Positions 44,266 through 56,031 of a stretch of DNA of 64,000 nucleotides are shown in pieces. Numbering within the stretch: position 1 is the first letter of the stretch; each line of letters starts with the position of its first letter. Source of the DNA: Phragmites australis (taxonomy: Eukaryota; Streptophyta; Magnoliopsida; Poales; Poaceae); assembly GCF_958298935.1 (NCBI RefSeq), contig NC_084931.1:19309334-19373333 (forward strand). Reading direction: 5' to 3'. The notes under the pieces were generated by a model. That model saw nothing but the letters and a program-made list of their open reading frames with translations, did no database searches and was not told the origin of the DNA. Both the position numbers and the translations under genes were made by a program.

Positions 44266-44534
44266 ACTTCTTAATCAGAGTTTTGTAATTCTATGATTTC
44301 TGAATCAAGGCTCCATCAATCGGAGTGCTAAACTAAACTGAGTGTTGAGTTGGGTGTTGAGGACTAGAAGTTGAACTAAGTGTTGTATTGTACTGCTGAT
44401 TGCTGAACAGCCTGTAAACTGAGCGTTGAAGTGTTGAACTGAGTGTTGTATTGCTGAACACTAAACTGAACTGAGAGTTATACTGTTGTTACTACTGAAA
44501 TGAGTGTTGTAAACCCAATGGGCATCTGAAACCG
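44266..44534. repeat. Degenerate array of CTGAGTGTTG(A)-like words
   Basis: ACTGAGTGTTG, AACTAAGTGTTGTATTG, ACTGAGCGTTGAAGTGTTG and similar recur every 20-50 bases between about 44335 and 44515. No gene. Confidence 0.55.
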
Positions 44535-45077
44535 TGTCGAATACTAATTATAAGGTATATGGGGTATATCATACCTGTAATCAATGACTCCAGATATTGT
44601 GAAACCTTATATGTGGATCCTGATACACCCGGACATATACTAGGAAGGTCTCGATTGGTAACCCGATCAAGTGTGACTAGTATCTAGACTGGAATCATCT
44701 GTTTTTCCATAGCCAATAAAATGAAGGACTCCCTATCGACTATGGTTGGGACTAAGGCAATACCTCAGCTCTATATAAGGCTGGGTACCTGAACCTCGGG
44801 GGGAAGTTCTACAACCTCTACAACTACGCGTCTCGAGACTTGGCGACTCCAATCCTAGTTTAGTCTAGATCCAATCCGCTCTATTGTAATAGGTCTAGCT
44901 ACATTACTTGTACTCGAGATATCAATATATAGTTGCCTCCACACATGACGTAGGGTATTACTCCAATTGGGGGCCTGAACCTGTCTGCATCTCGTGTCTC
45001 GTTTCCTGATTGATCCTTGATTTTGAAGGTACCCTAGTTCAAGTTACAGACATATTGTTGGGAACAAATCTTTGATA
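44535..45077 (+). repeat. Gypsy 5' LTR (second element)
   Basis: 543 bp; matches 55455-56031 with many substitutions and short indels, so it is older than the copia element at 6211. TATA box near 44773. Confidence 0.82.
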
Positions 45078-45097
45078 GTTGGCATACTAGGTAGGGG
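45078..45097 (+). other. Gypsy primer-binding site (second element)
   Basis: GTTGGCATACTAGGTAGGGG follows the LTR end directly and matches the grass gypsy primer-site style also seen at 18394-18413. Confidence 0.75.
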
Positions 45098-45123
45098 CCT
45101 TCATCTACTTTTCAGGATCGACC

Positions 45124-45652
45124 ATGTCTCAAGGACACGTCCGAGTTGGATTCTCTGACGATAGCTTCTACGACCACTTCGAGTCAACGCCAGTCATCTT
45201 CACATTGCCTCTTGCTAAGCATACTGCTGTGACGCTCAAGGTTGACTGAGCTACACCGGTATCATCGAGTCTAGCTCATTGGATGCATACCGTGAGGTGG
45301 GACACCTTGACTGGGATCGCGAGGAGCCTAATGTTCTCTAGTTCATGGACACCGATAATGACGATGATATTCATAGAAGTAGCAACGACAACTTGTCGAT
45401 AGCTAGAGCAGCCGAACATATCGATTTGTGTTTATGGCTAGAGGAGTCAACATGCCTAGTGACCCAACTGAGGCAGATCCAAATGCCGTGGTGGACAGTG
45501 GTGCAAGAGTTCCCAAAGATCTAGCAGCGGTGGCCGCCACCCACGGTACTGGCACCGTCGAGGAAATTCCGCTAGGAACGTCAGCAGCTGCAACCTTGAA
45601 CGCTCCTGGCATTGCTCAACATCAATGAATTGTGGAGATCCCGGTGAACCTC
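45124..45652 (+). pseudogene. Gypsy gag N-terminus (second element)
   Basis: The ATG at 45124 starts MSQGHVRVGFSDDSFYDHF and meets a stop near 45249. Another frame (45428-45628) is open up to the copia insertion. It resumes after 50267. The poorly conserved Gag N-terminal region is assigned by its place after the primer site. Confidence 0.6.
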
Positions 45653-46490
45653 TGTAGCGAAAATGACCCTATTAGGCTATGATTGTGATTTTGATGATTA
45701 ATGACAAAGTATTTATTGGGACTAACATGTTTATCAAAAATATATGTTAGTAAGTCTCATGGATGCAATACATGAAGAAGCCACCGAAATCGGGACAAAA
45801 TTTGGTTGAATTGGAAAAGTCCCAAGAGAAATGACTTCACTGGATGGTTCGGTGTTCACATGGTTGAACACACCGGAACATTGTGTTCAGAGGCATTTGA
45901 CCTCACCGGATGATCCGGTGCTCAGAGGAGGATACACACCAGAGCATTTTCACCAGAGAAGGTTGCAGCTGTTGAAGATCGAAGGTCGATAGGCCGAAAG
46001 GTTCGGTGATGAAGAGAAGTGCACAGGACAATACATCGGACAATGAACAGTGCAAAGACGAAGAAGAAGAAGACCCCACCAGGTAGTCCGGTGATTGATT
46101 TGAACTCACCGGAGGAATGCACCGGAGCATTGTTGACAAAGGGGAGAATGCAGTGACCCCACCGGAAGGTCCGGTGCTCTGAAGATTTGTACACCGGAGC
46201 ATATTTTCCAGAAAGGGTTACATTGGCTCAGCTGGTGGAGGATAACTCACCGGATAGTCTGGTGATGAAATGATGTGCACCGGAGCAATTTACACAGAGA
46301 AGATGTTATCTTAGATGGCTAAGGTATACTCACCGGAAAGTTTGGTGATGAAGGTGGAGTATACACCGTAGTAGCCGGTATTCACAGAGGCTTGAGTGGG
46401 GTTTCAATGGCTAGTTTGTAAGAGTGTACTCACTGGATGATCCGGTGTTAGTACTACTGTTCTCACCGGATCATCCAGAGAAGTTCATAT
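45653..46490 (+). repeat. Truncated copia 5' LTR (second copia)
   Basis: Aligns with the first part of 48640-50262 up to TCACCGGATCATCC, then jumps. The rest of the LTR including TATA box, the primer site and the start of gag are deleted. Confidence 0.85.
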
Positions 46491-46514
46491 AGAGCACGAG
46501 TCGTCTTGCAAGCC

Positions 46515-47415
46515 ATCTCATAAGTGTCTTATGGCCAAAGGGTATAGATAGCGATGTAAGTGATGATGAATCCAATGAGGATTCTCTTTCCTATGATGAA
46601 CTCCTTCATTTGATCAATGAGCAACAAATGGCCCTTAAGAAACAATCAAAAGAGCTTAAGAAATTCAATGCACTTAATGACATTCATGCTCCCTTTATTT
46701 CTAATTATGAACAATTGTTGTGCAAATTCAATTTGCTAAATAAGGAGCGTGAAGAGCTTAAGGCTAAATTTGAGTGCATTGAATCTCAAACTAAGGTCCA
46801 TTTGAAGCAATTTACCTCTCTTTTTAATTACAATCCTAAGGTAGATGCTTCCACTTATTGTGATGATTTATATGCTTTATCTAGCTCACCCTTTTGCAAT
46901 GAGATTTGTGTTGAGAATATTGTTATAGAAAAATCTAATGAACTCATTGTGCAAGAGAATGATAAGCTCAAGCAAGAAGTGGAGAAGCTCAAGGAGAACT
47001 TGGCAAGATTGAAGGGCAAAGGACATATCCAACCTCCTCAAGATAACCGTGCTTTCATGGCGAAGAAGCTTGTAGAGGGGTCAACCGTGACATGCTTGAA
47101 ATGCCATCAAGAATGCCACAAGTCCTTCCAATGCAAGCAAGTGAAGAAGGAGACCAAGGAGAAGAAGAAGATGATGAACTTCTCCAACAAGACCTCCGAC
47201 CTTTAAACCAAGCTTAACTACAAGAACAAGATAAAAAAGCAACCACTACAAGCTCAAGAAGAAGGAAAATGGCAAGGTGGTTGCACACATGGTTGGGAAG
47301 AAGGATTGGAGGTGGAACCAACCCATTTGGCTGCCCAAGGAAGTCATCACCAACATGAAGGGGTCCCAATCGGTTTAGGTTCCAAAGAAGACTTGAAGCC
47401 CGAGGTGGCTGTGGG
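46515..47415 (+). pseudogene. Copia gag fragment: coiled coil and CCHC knuckle
   Basis: LMAKG near 46530 matches the gag of the other copia element. After stops in the linker, a frame open from 46610 to 47206 encodes a charged coiled coil (roughly residues 1-55 and 100-135, heptads such as KLKQEVEKLKENLARLK). A CCHC zinc knuckle, CLKCHQECHKSFQC, sits at about residues 160-175. A following frame gives the gag end (VVAHMVGKKDW, IWVPKE-like) with a TGG-to-TAG change before the terminal VPKKT and its TGA. The capsid N-terminus is missing. Confidence 0.8.
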
Positions 47416-48624
47416 GATTTGGAGGCTTGGCTTACAAGATGAAGTGAAGATTCAAGCAAGGAAGCCAAGTGTACAAGATGGACGCATTGATAAAGATTAT
47501 GATCATCACATACCCAAATCTCCATCTAAAGGTAAAAGAGGTAAGCATAGCTAGATTCTTGTTCATGTATTTTATTTTGATTCTAGCTCATTTGCCTTGT
47601 TTAGGATTGCATGTGCTTATTTCAATTTATTGCAATGCCTAGTGTAAGTCTTATATGGTTGGTTACTTGTATTTCTCTCTTATCCATCAGCAACCTACAT
47701 AGTTTATTAGTGACAGGTTTCTTTTATGGCACTATTTTTTACATTTGATATCTTTTATGTGCCATGATCCAATCTATAGGATAAGTCCCCATTATTATCA
47801 ATAACAACTAATAACAACTGCATATATCTCACAAGTATTCAACACTTGTATGTAAACATTTAGGGGGAGTATATCCTATAGGTTGTGATTTTGAGACTAA
47901 CATATGTTGAAAGTTGTATCTCTTGTAGTCTCATGGAGCAATCAATAAGTCCCTAGAGGTATGCAATGCTCAAATGTTTCAATTGATATCATTGTCAAAT
48001 CTTTGTTCATTTAAGCTACCTCCATGCATAATATAGCTTAAACTTTCTATCTTGACATATTGTCTAGTTGTGCATATGTTTTCTTCTCATCATGTGTATG
48101 CACTCATATAGATGGAGTTTAGACTATATTATGTGAGTTTCATGAATTATGATCCATATCCTTTTATCCCTTTCAATTGGTATAATTCTTTTGTAGTAAG
48201 ATTCCTACAATTGGTATCGTTACAATTGGTATTATTTTTAATTGGATCATGATTTGTGAAGCTCTCTCCCATGTGCTCTAATGTTTTTCCCTTTAAATTC
48301 AATATATGCATATAGTCCTTTTTGGAAGATTGTTGACAAAGAGGGAGAAGTTTGACGACCAAAACAAGGAATGCGAGATGAACAATGAAGGGAGATTGTA
48401 GCAAGTGTAATATACATGAAGGTTAACAAAGGGGGAGAAGCTCTTGCTTAGATCAAATCAAAGGAGAAAGTAGCAATGGAGAAAGGGGAAGCCACAACAT
48501 AAGGGGACTAAGTGGTAAGAACCTGCATCCCAGTAATGTGGTAAGACTTTATGCTCATTTATGATCTTTACATTTGGAATCATTTATTATTTACCACTTG
48601 CTTTAGTTGTATTGTCATCAATCA
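47416..48624 (+). other. Copia 3' internal region without pol
   Basis: AT-rich, with GGGGGAG tracts near 47862, 48348 and 48432. No RT, integrase or protease motif on either strand; minus-strand frames here are shadows. Confidence 0.65.
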
Positions 48625-48639
48625 CCAAAAGGGGGAAAT
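48625..48639 (+). other. Polypurine tract (second copia)
   Basis: CCAAAAGGGGGAAAT directly before the 3' LTR. Confidence 0.9.
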
Positions 48640-50262
48640 TGTAGCAAAAATGACCATATTAGGCCATGATTGTGATTTTGGTGATTAATGACAACATAGT
48701 CATTGGGAATAATATGTTTGTCAGTCTCATGGATGCATTACATGAAGAAGCCACCGAAGCCGGGACAAAGTTTGGTTGAATTGAAAAAAGTCCCAGGAGA
48801 AATGACTTCACCGGATGGTTCGGTGTTCACATGGTTGAACACACCAGAGCATTGTGTTCAGAGGCATTTGACCTCACCGGATGATCCGGTGCTCAGAGGA
48901 GGATACACACCGGAGCATTTCCACCAGAGAAGGTTGCAGCTGTTGAAGATCGAAGGTCAATACGCCAGAAGGTCCGGTGATGAAGAGAAGTGCACAGGAC
49001 AATACACCGGACAATGAACAGTGCAAAGACGAAGAAGAAGAAGACCATGCCAGATAGTCCGGTGATTGATTTGAACTCACTGGAGGAATGCACCGGAGCA
49101 TTATTGACAAAGGGGAGAATATAGTGACCTTACCGGAAGGTCCGGTGCTCTGAAGATTTGTACACCGGAGCATATTTTTCAGAGAGGGTTGCATTTGCTT
49201 GGCTGGCAGAGGATAACGCACCGGATAGTCCGATGATGAAGTGATGTGCACCGGAGCAATTTACACAGAGAAGATGTTGGCTCGGATGGCTAAGGTATAC
49301 TCACCGAAAAGACCGGTGATGAAGGTGGAGTATACAACGTAGTATCCGGTGTTCACAAAGGCTTAATTGGGGTTCCAACGGCTAGTTTATGAGAGTGTAC
49401 TCATCGGATGATCCGATGTTAGTACTACTATTCTCACCGGATCATCCTGTGTTAACAGCTTTTTAGAGCCGTTGGGTTAACAGCTAGTGCACGAGTTTGA
49501 GGCTATAAATACCCCTCCACTCAGTCATTTGTGTGTACTGGAGTCTAGAGAAGTTCATGTACACCAGAGAATACATCCAAGCCACTAAAGTGCTTAAAGT
49601 GATCATACAAGGTGATTAAGCACAAGATTAGTGAGTGATTACTGCTTATAGGCCTAAAGAGTGGATCAAGGAGTGATCCAACAGTGTACCTCTTGGTATG
49701 CTGGCACCTTGGAGTCTTGGTGACTCGCCGGCAAGCTTGTTGACCATCCGACTTGGTGTGGAGTGACAGCAAGGTGATTGTGCGGGGACGCGGAGACCCT
49801 TGCCTTTGTGGCTCAAGGTCCGAAGTGATCACGACGGCGAGGAACCGGAAGAGAGGCTAGTGGTGAGACCTTGCCTTGGTGGCTTGGTGGCTCATCCAGG
49901 TGGAGGCCTTGTCTTTGTGACTTGGTGGCTCAAAGGCCATGACCAGGTGCCGACTGGGAGCATATTCTTTGTGGAGCTCTAACATGGATTAGGGGTGGCA
50001 TTCATGCCATCGATACCATGGAAAAAAATCCTTGTGCTAAGTTTTCTCTCTCTACCTTATTTACGTTTCCGCATTTACTTACTTGCAATTTACTTTCTTA
50101 GATAGGTTGCAAGCTCTTTGATTAGTAGAGTAGACACACTAGATAAACCTAGAGCATATTTAGATAGAAATTGATATAGGCTTATCTTGTGTTGTTTGGA
50201 GCCAAAATACTTTTAAGTGTCCTAATTCCCCCCCCCCTCTTAGGATGTCACCGATCCTTACA
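48640..50262 (+). repeat. Copia 3' LTR with CACCGGA...TCCGGTG array
   Basis: 1623 bp. TATA box CTATAAATA at 49503-49511. Upstream, between about 48809 and 49450, motifs such as CACCGGATGATCCGGTG and CACCGGAGCA recur about every 55 bases. A C run lies near the end (50227-50237). Confidence 0.92.
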
Positions 50263-50267
50263 ACCTC

Positions 50268-51990
50268 GATATTCGACACCGACTTGTCATGGAGACGCCT
50301 CTTGGTCAGGTGATACCTCCACCATTAGTTGCCCCGAGATCGTGGAACGAGCCCTCTCGGCATAACCACCATGGGGCAACATCAGCTCGACCGTAGCCAA
50401 GCCTCTGTAGTGGTGTCTTTAGCACTTTGGAGGCCAACATCCAGGGTGCTCACCTCATTCTAAGATCATTTCTCGAGTTGGATCCAGTGAATCATTTAAC
50501 ATTGATGGTCAACCAACTGAAGACTTTACTCGATGTGGCTCAGATCTAGACCGCTTGAGTGAACAATCCTAGTGACTCTAGGCACCCTAGGTAGTAAGGT
50601 GCTGGTTCGAGGAACCACGGACGTGGACACCCCTGAGTTAAGGGGTCACAAGTAGGAAACTCGTGTGGTCGAGCTTGAGTGTAGCCCTGCAGGTCAAACT
50701 GGAACTGCCCCATTAGGGATGGCAATGGGGCAAATCCCATCGGGGAATGCTTCCCCATCCCATTCCCCATTTAGCTATCGGGGGGTGGGGGGTGGGGGAG
50801 CTTTCTCCATCCCCATCCTCGCGGGGAATTTTGCGGAGATCGAGTCCCCAATGGGTATGTAAATAAGTAATTTATTGATGCATAAGAGGGTAATTAATAC
50901 AAGATGGTTAACTATTGTAGGTTAGACAAAAAAAATATAGGAGTAATTTATTACTTCCCCTATGTATTGTAATATTTATACATTTATATACTAAGAAAAA
51001 TATGCATACGTGTGATATCAGGGATATAGCAGAGAGTGGGGACAGAGAGCATATTCTCGTCCCCGTCCTCATATTCGAAGGAACATGCATGATAGTCCTC
51101 CACCGTCACCTCTCAAAGAATTCGAGAGAGGTTGCGAAGCCTTCGCACATGAGTTCCAATTGATATGATGGCCTAAAATGTTCAAAGCGGGTCCTATCCA
51201 GAAGTATGACGGGAAGCTGAACCCCAATGAGTGGTTACAGATCTATACCACTGTTATTTGAGCAACAGGTAGTGACAACAGGGTAATGGCCAATTACCTA
51301 CTAACCACCATCGATGGACCTACAAGGTCCTAGTTGTTGAATTTGCCCCCCAACTCGATCTGATCATGGGCCGAGTTAAATTCTCAGTTCTTTGCCAACT
51401 TCCAAGGTACGTTTGAGCGTCCAGGAATGGAAGATGATCTCCACCAGCGGAACCAAGACAAGGACAAATCTCTTTGGAACTTTATCTGGAGGTTCAGGAA
51501 CAGATGTAATATGATCCCAAACATCTCTTACGGGTCAATCATCATCGCCTTCAAGAGAGGTGTCAAGGAAAGATATCTAGTAGGGAAGCTAGCTACCCGA
51601 AAGATCTAGATAGTTAAGGAACTCTTTGAGCCGGCATACAAGTTTGCAAAGCATGCTGAGGCTCAAGCTCACTCCAAAATCCCTCAATCCGGCAAAGATA
51701 AGCCCGAGTCTTGGAAGAACGAGGGGGGGGGGGGGGAGGGCAAGTCTGGTGACAAATGTAAGGGTCCAAACATGACCATAGCGTGCTCGAGATGAGTAAG
51801 TCGCGCAACACCAGAGACAACAAGGGCCAGTGCAAAAAATATTATTTGGCTTCACATCGACCACATTGGATAAGACCAATGGAGGCAGGTGTTGGGTTGA
51901 TGATGGACACCTACACCTCATAAGGCATAACGGTACAAGAGATTGTCAGACATCTCATGCGTAACGCCCCACAAGGTTCAGAAGTCCTAG
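50268..51990 (+). pseudogene. Gypsy gag, central and C-terminal part (second element)
   Basis: The gag resumes after the copia insertion. Between 51180 and 51610 the capsid core reads PIQKYDGKLNPNEWLQIY, MANYLLTTIDGPTRS, FFANFQGTFERPGMEDDL and RFRNRCNMIPNISY. It is followed by a basic linker and a knuckle-like HNGTRDC near 51930. Stops break the frame repeatedly. An unrelated ~360-bp insert lies at 50715-51080. Gag ends near 51990 without joining a protease. Confidence 0.78.
50715..51080. mobile_element. GGGATGGCAATGGGG-type MITE-like insert in gag
   Basis: GGGATGGCAATGGGGCAAATCCC and CATCGGGG/CCCCATCCCATTCCCC words at the left are balanced by TCGTCCCCGTCCTCATATTCG at the right. The style matches hAT-like repeats of grasses, but I cannot fix exact termini. 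Confidence 0.5.
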
Positions 51991-52379
51991 TTGATCCCAT
52001 ATGTGCTCTCTACCGAGTTTATATTCGCATACTAGTTAAGTGCACGAGCGGTAAAGTTTGCAGAAAATTGCCATGTTATTTTCCTTTTTCTAGTTGATAC
52101 TAGTCTTTTCCTATTTCTTGTGGTAATCTCGAGTGATTACTCGAGGACAATGCATCTAATAATATGTCTAGTTGAGCTTTCAGATGTCAACGGATATTCA
52201 ATCAACCAATCTCGAGGATGGTCACAACGTGTACTAACCAGTTTTGCATCTATTTATGCTAATTGTATTCCATGGATAAGGAAATAGTAGGCAATAGCAT
52301 ATTAGATAGCCAAAATAACAGTAATGTTTACAGACATCCTTAAGCCACGGAACAAGTTTCAAATATTTCGAGTCAAGTC
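51991..52379. other. Junction region where pol is missing
   Basis: About 390 bases between the end of gag and the antisense ORF, with no protease, RT or integrase motif. The deletion breakpoint must lie here but cannot be pinned without an intact relative. Confidence 0.5.
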
Positions 52380-55093
52380 AGTTAAAAGGACTACCCTCGC
52401 TCTCATCATCAGGCAGGTTAGGTGCTAAAGACTCGACGAAGGTAGGGATCTGAGACTTGATACTCTAGAAAATGTATGGTGCCTCCTCTGCCGAGCACCT
52501 GAACTCCTCCATCACTACTGATGTGTCGAGATCAGGGTTGTAGCCCTTGAGAAGACCAAGCATTATCCCGGTGCTTATGGAGGCCGACTGGTTCATGAGA
52601 TTGAGGGTCTTTGAAGCACTATAACTGCAGCATCCCAATAGGCAGACATGGCATCCCGATCACTTTCTGCCATCTTTAAAGCATTTGCCATTTCATCTTG
52701 ATTAGCTTCTACTTCCTTCAAAGCAACCTTGATTTCTTATCGCTGATCAACATCCTTGCTATTGACCTTTATTGACTCAACGATAGCTTGGAGTTGGATC
52801 TTCAAGTTAGCTTTGAGTTCTAAGAAAGTAAACAAAGACAATTATCATTAGTTGACCGATGCTCAAATCACATACTAGTGATTTGCAGGTAAAACTGACC
52901 TTCAATCCTCTCATGGTGAACGACTAGTTCCTTATCCTTTTCCTCAAGGCTTTCTGATGAACAATATGGTCAATCGCCATATATTAAGCCTTGGCAGCTA
53001 CTATGTGAGCCTCTATCATCGCCCAAGGATCAACAGGTGGTCCAAGGGCTATGACTGCAGCAGGCTCCGAGCTTCCCTTGGGCGCATCTGAAGAAGTTTG
53101 CTCTACTAGAGGAGGCGGAAGCGGCACAACAGAGGAAGTTGGGACCAGTTGACTAGCTGAACCACTTGCTGTCTATTCTCTTGGTTTCTCTAGACATGGC
53201 GAGCTGCAATTGACCAGGTAAGCGACAAGAAGGAACACCACATATCAAGACAAATATTCAGATCTAACCTTGTGGTGACTAGGATGGGCACAAAGACACT
53301 CGAATTCTTCCTCTTGATTATTATTTTCTTCTGCATCATACCGACAACTTTGATCGGTTGTGTTGAAGGAGTGGTCTGGAGGTTCGATGAAGCCAAAGCT
53401 GTCATCGCCTACAAGAAATCAGCCCACAATGACTTGTCATCATTCTGGACTTGTCGAGTAAATGTATAGAAGAATGACCAGTATAGGGGAGGTGACTCGA
53501 TAAGAGTTACCTTTTTTACCGAGTCACCGGACATGTCGGTATCTCGAGTAGGCGATCAAGGGAAAGCTTTTGAGGTTCACTGTAGAAAGGCTACCCACAT
53601 GTACTGCATGTTAGTTGAATGTGCTCGATGAACAAAGCAACAATAATTATTTAAGGATTCAATTTCAGTACTAGTTGACTTCTTCTTCACGTGCGCTTAA
53701 GGGGCTATGGATCAAATGGTGAGGATGATCTCTTCGATCTAAGAGACCCTTCAACCTCCTAAATGACTGGTTTTTTCCCCTTGTTGTTGGCGTCAGAGGA
53801 GGATGCGTCCTCAAGGACATGGACCTCGACCATGGGGATTTTGTTTTCTTGGTGTAAAACTGGAACGTAGAATCAAAAAGACGAATTAGGTTGAACAAAT
53901 CATAATCAGCATTGCTTCCATATTCAGGAAGATTCTTACTAGTGGTCGAGGATTTATGAGGGAGTAGGGCTGAATAGAGCAGGATGCATTACTTCAGAAA
54001 ATAGTTTGCTCAATCGAGCAACAATGTCCTACAGAGATAGTGCTGAAAAAAGAAAAAGAGTTACTCGAAAGAGTTCAAATGCAATGATATAAGCAGTAAA
54101 AAGCTAATTAAATATTACATCCGACTGCACCCATGGAACTGTCTTTGTCTCCAGAATACTCCCAGGCAAAGTGATCCCGCACTTTGAAAGGGCTTGACCT
54201 TTGATTAATGAAGTCTTTGGCCACATGCCACTCGGTTAAGCCTCTTTGCCTATCTTCGCCAATCTTCTTGGCATAGTAGGCAGTGTGCTTGGACTTGCGG
54301 TACTTCTTCGACCACGACAGAATTGGGTGGGGTTGAAGGCCCCTATATACTGTGGGAGAGTGGACTAATTCGGGGTTGAAGACATGAAACCAATATTTTT
54401 CCAATCTTTCTACCAGGAAGAAGTTAACGCGACTGGGACATAGGAATTCTTCATTCCAATCCGTAGCTAGAAGCCATAGTCTCCGACATATTTGTTCTCA
54501 TTATTCCTTGTCAAATGATAAAAGTATTGGAACATATTCAAATTCGGCTCGATACCAAGGAACGCTTCGCACAAGTGGACAAACACCCTAAGCATAGTGA
54601 TCGAGTTTGGATTCAGATAGTGAAGCACAATTTGGTAGGCCACGAGTATGTTAAGTAGAAACTTGGAAGGGAGAATATTGAAACCACGGCGGGAAAATGA
54701 TTCGAGCACCACAAGTTAATGATAAAATTGATAGGATGGGAATTCCTTACCCGACATTGGCCTCCAGTTGGTCAACTCGCGAGGAGGGACGATTCCTTCA
54801 GCCTCAAGTTCCTTGAGATTTGACTCTTGCATCGTTGAGATCACCCAAGCTTCAGTCAGAAGCCTCATCTCATCCAAATGCTTGGGAGAGGTGTCGGTGG
54901 TCTTCGCGTCAGGTCTCTTCTCCGGTGATGAAGGAGTAGCGGCGTCTATAAAGGGGCTGGAGACCATAGGACTAGGTTTCTTTGTGGTGGTGCTTGCTTG
55001 AGCGGAGGACGACGAAGGCTTTTGGGGGAAGACTGGCAAAGAGAAGGCAAAAAGGTGGCCAGAGTCCAAGTATGTATGGGTAATTGCTCCCAT
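52380..55093 (-). pseudogene. Antisense extra ORF of the Tat-type element (Transposase_28-like)
   Basis: This runs opposite to gag. The ATG at 55093 starts a Ser/Pro-rich N-terminus. An in-frame TAA (54716-54718) interrupts it before 54712-54467, which holds VLHYLNPNSITMLRVF, then VHLCEAFLGIEPN and FQYFYHLTR. That block is the core of the 'putative gypsy type transposon' (Transposase_28) family. A frameshift leads into 54404-54108 (WKYRKSK-like, YAKKIGED). A decayed, charged region follows, ending near 52545 with LLKGYNPDLD, similar to the remnant at 346-645. This ORF type is a marker of the Tat lineage; its role is unknown. The copy is dead but spans 2.7 kb. Confidence 0.77.
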
Positions 55094-55454
55094 TATTATA
55101 GTGCCTCATTCGGCGTGAAAAGTGGCATGATGACGTCATACGAATCTTTGCACACCCATCTAAATGCATTAAATGCACATATACCCAATAATTTAAATTT
55201 CAGAATATCTTTTAACTCGACTCAAAGTCAAGTGTCGATCTGATGAGTTATGAGCCTTTTTTTAGCGTCGAGTGCGGATAACGGTAGGGCGCTCGACCCA
55301 ATCGCATTTTCACTCGATACTCGAAACGAGATCTGTTCTACTCAATTCTTTTGACTACAAGGTTGATCCGCCTTGCTCGACCAAGCCTAGACTTGGCAGT
55401 ACTCGAGTGGAAACTTGTGGAAACCCTCCATACTGAGCAGAGTTAGGGAATTAC
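55094..55454. other. Gypsy 3' untranslated region (second element)
   Basis: Includes ACTCGA-rich sequence that may be the antisense ORF's promoter side. No polypurine tract is obvious before 55455. Confidence 0.5.
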
Positions 55455-56031
55455 TGTCAAATATCTTACTATATGGTATATACGCATAAAGAGTACAATA
55501 TACAGATGGGGTATACCATACCTATAATCAGTGACTTCGGATATTGCAAAACCTTATCTGTGGATCTTGACACACCTAGATATCGAGAAGATATATACTA
55601 GGAAGGTCTCGGCCGGGTTACCCGACTCGAGTATGACTAGTATCCAGATCCAAATCATGTAATTTGTCTTAGCCACAAGATGAAGGACTCTCTATCGACT
55701 ACAGCTAGGACTAAGGTAGTACCTTGGTTCTATATAAGAAGGGGTACCTGAACCCCCAGGGGGGAAGTTCTATGACCTATACAACAACGCATCTCGAGAC
55801 TTGGTGACTCCAACCCTAGATTAGTTTAGATCCAATCCGCACCATTGTAATAGGTCTAGCCACATAGCTTGTACTCAAGATATCAATATGTGGTTGCCTC
55901 CACATAGGACATAGGGTATTACTCCAACCGGGGCCTAAACATGTCTACATCACGATTTCCTGATTGATCCCTGATCTCGAAGGTACCCTAGCTCAATTTA
56001 TAGACATATTGTCGCGAACAAATCTTCGACA
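55455..56031 (+). repeat. Gypsy 3' LTR (second element)
   Basis: 577 bp, starting TGTCAAATATC and ending TTCGACA. TATA box CTATATAAG near 55730. It has a ~30-bp stretch near the start not present in the 5' LTR. Confidence 0.83.

Larger units (their letters stand above)
45653..50262 (+). mobile_element. Pol-less Ty1/copia element inserted in gypsy gag
   Basis: ACCTC duplications at 45648-45652 and 50263-50267 flank an element starting TGTAGC and ending CCTTACA. The left LTR is truncated near 46490 and joined directly to the middle of gag. Gag runs from about 46515 to 47410, and the 3' region leads to a polypurine tract at 48625. No protease, integrase, RT or RNase H motif is present. Gag motifs match the copia element at 6211-17631 (LMAKG, two-step CCHC, IWVPK-type ending), so it belongs to the same clade with a different LTR. 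Confidence 0.87.
44535..56031 (+). mobile_element. Ty3/gypsy element lacking pol, with antisense ORF; split by a pol-less copia element
   Basis: LTRs at 44535-45077 and 55455-56031 share TGTC starts, TATA boxes (CTATATAAG) and the ACAAATCTT-GA ends. A GTTGG...CTAGGTAGGGG primer site follows the left LTR. The gag runs from 45124, is interrupted at 45653-50262 and resumes to about 51990. No protease, reverse transcriptase, RNase H or integrase motif lies between gag and the antisense ORF (52380-55093), so the whole of pol is absent. The flanks would join as CTGAAACCG/ACAGGTGCGGG, but no perfect target duplication is seen. Confidence 0.83.

Noticed and set aside
45428..45628. Independent small gene before the copia insertion
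   Set aside because: It lies in the gag region of the second gypsy element and ends near the insertion site; better explained as a gag fragment.
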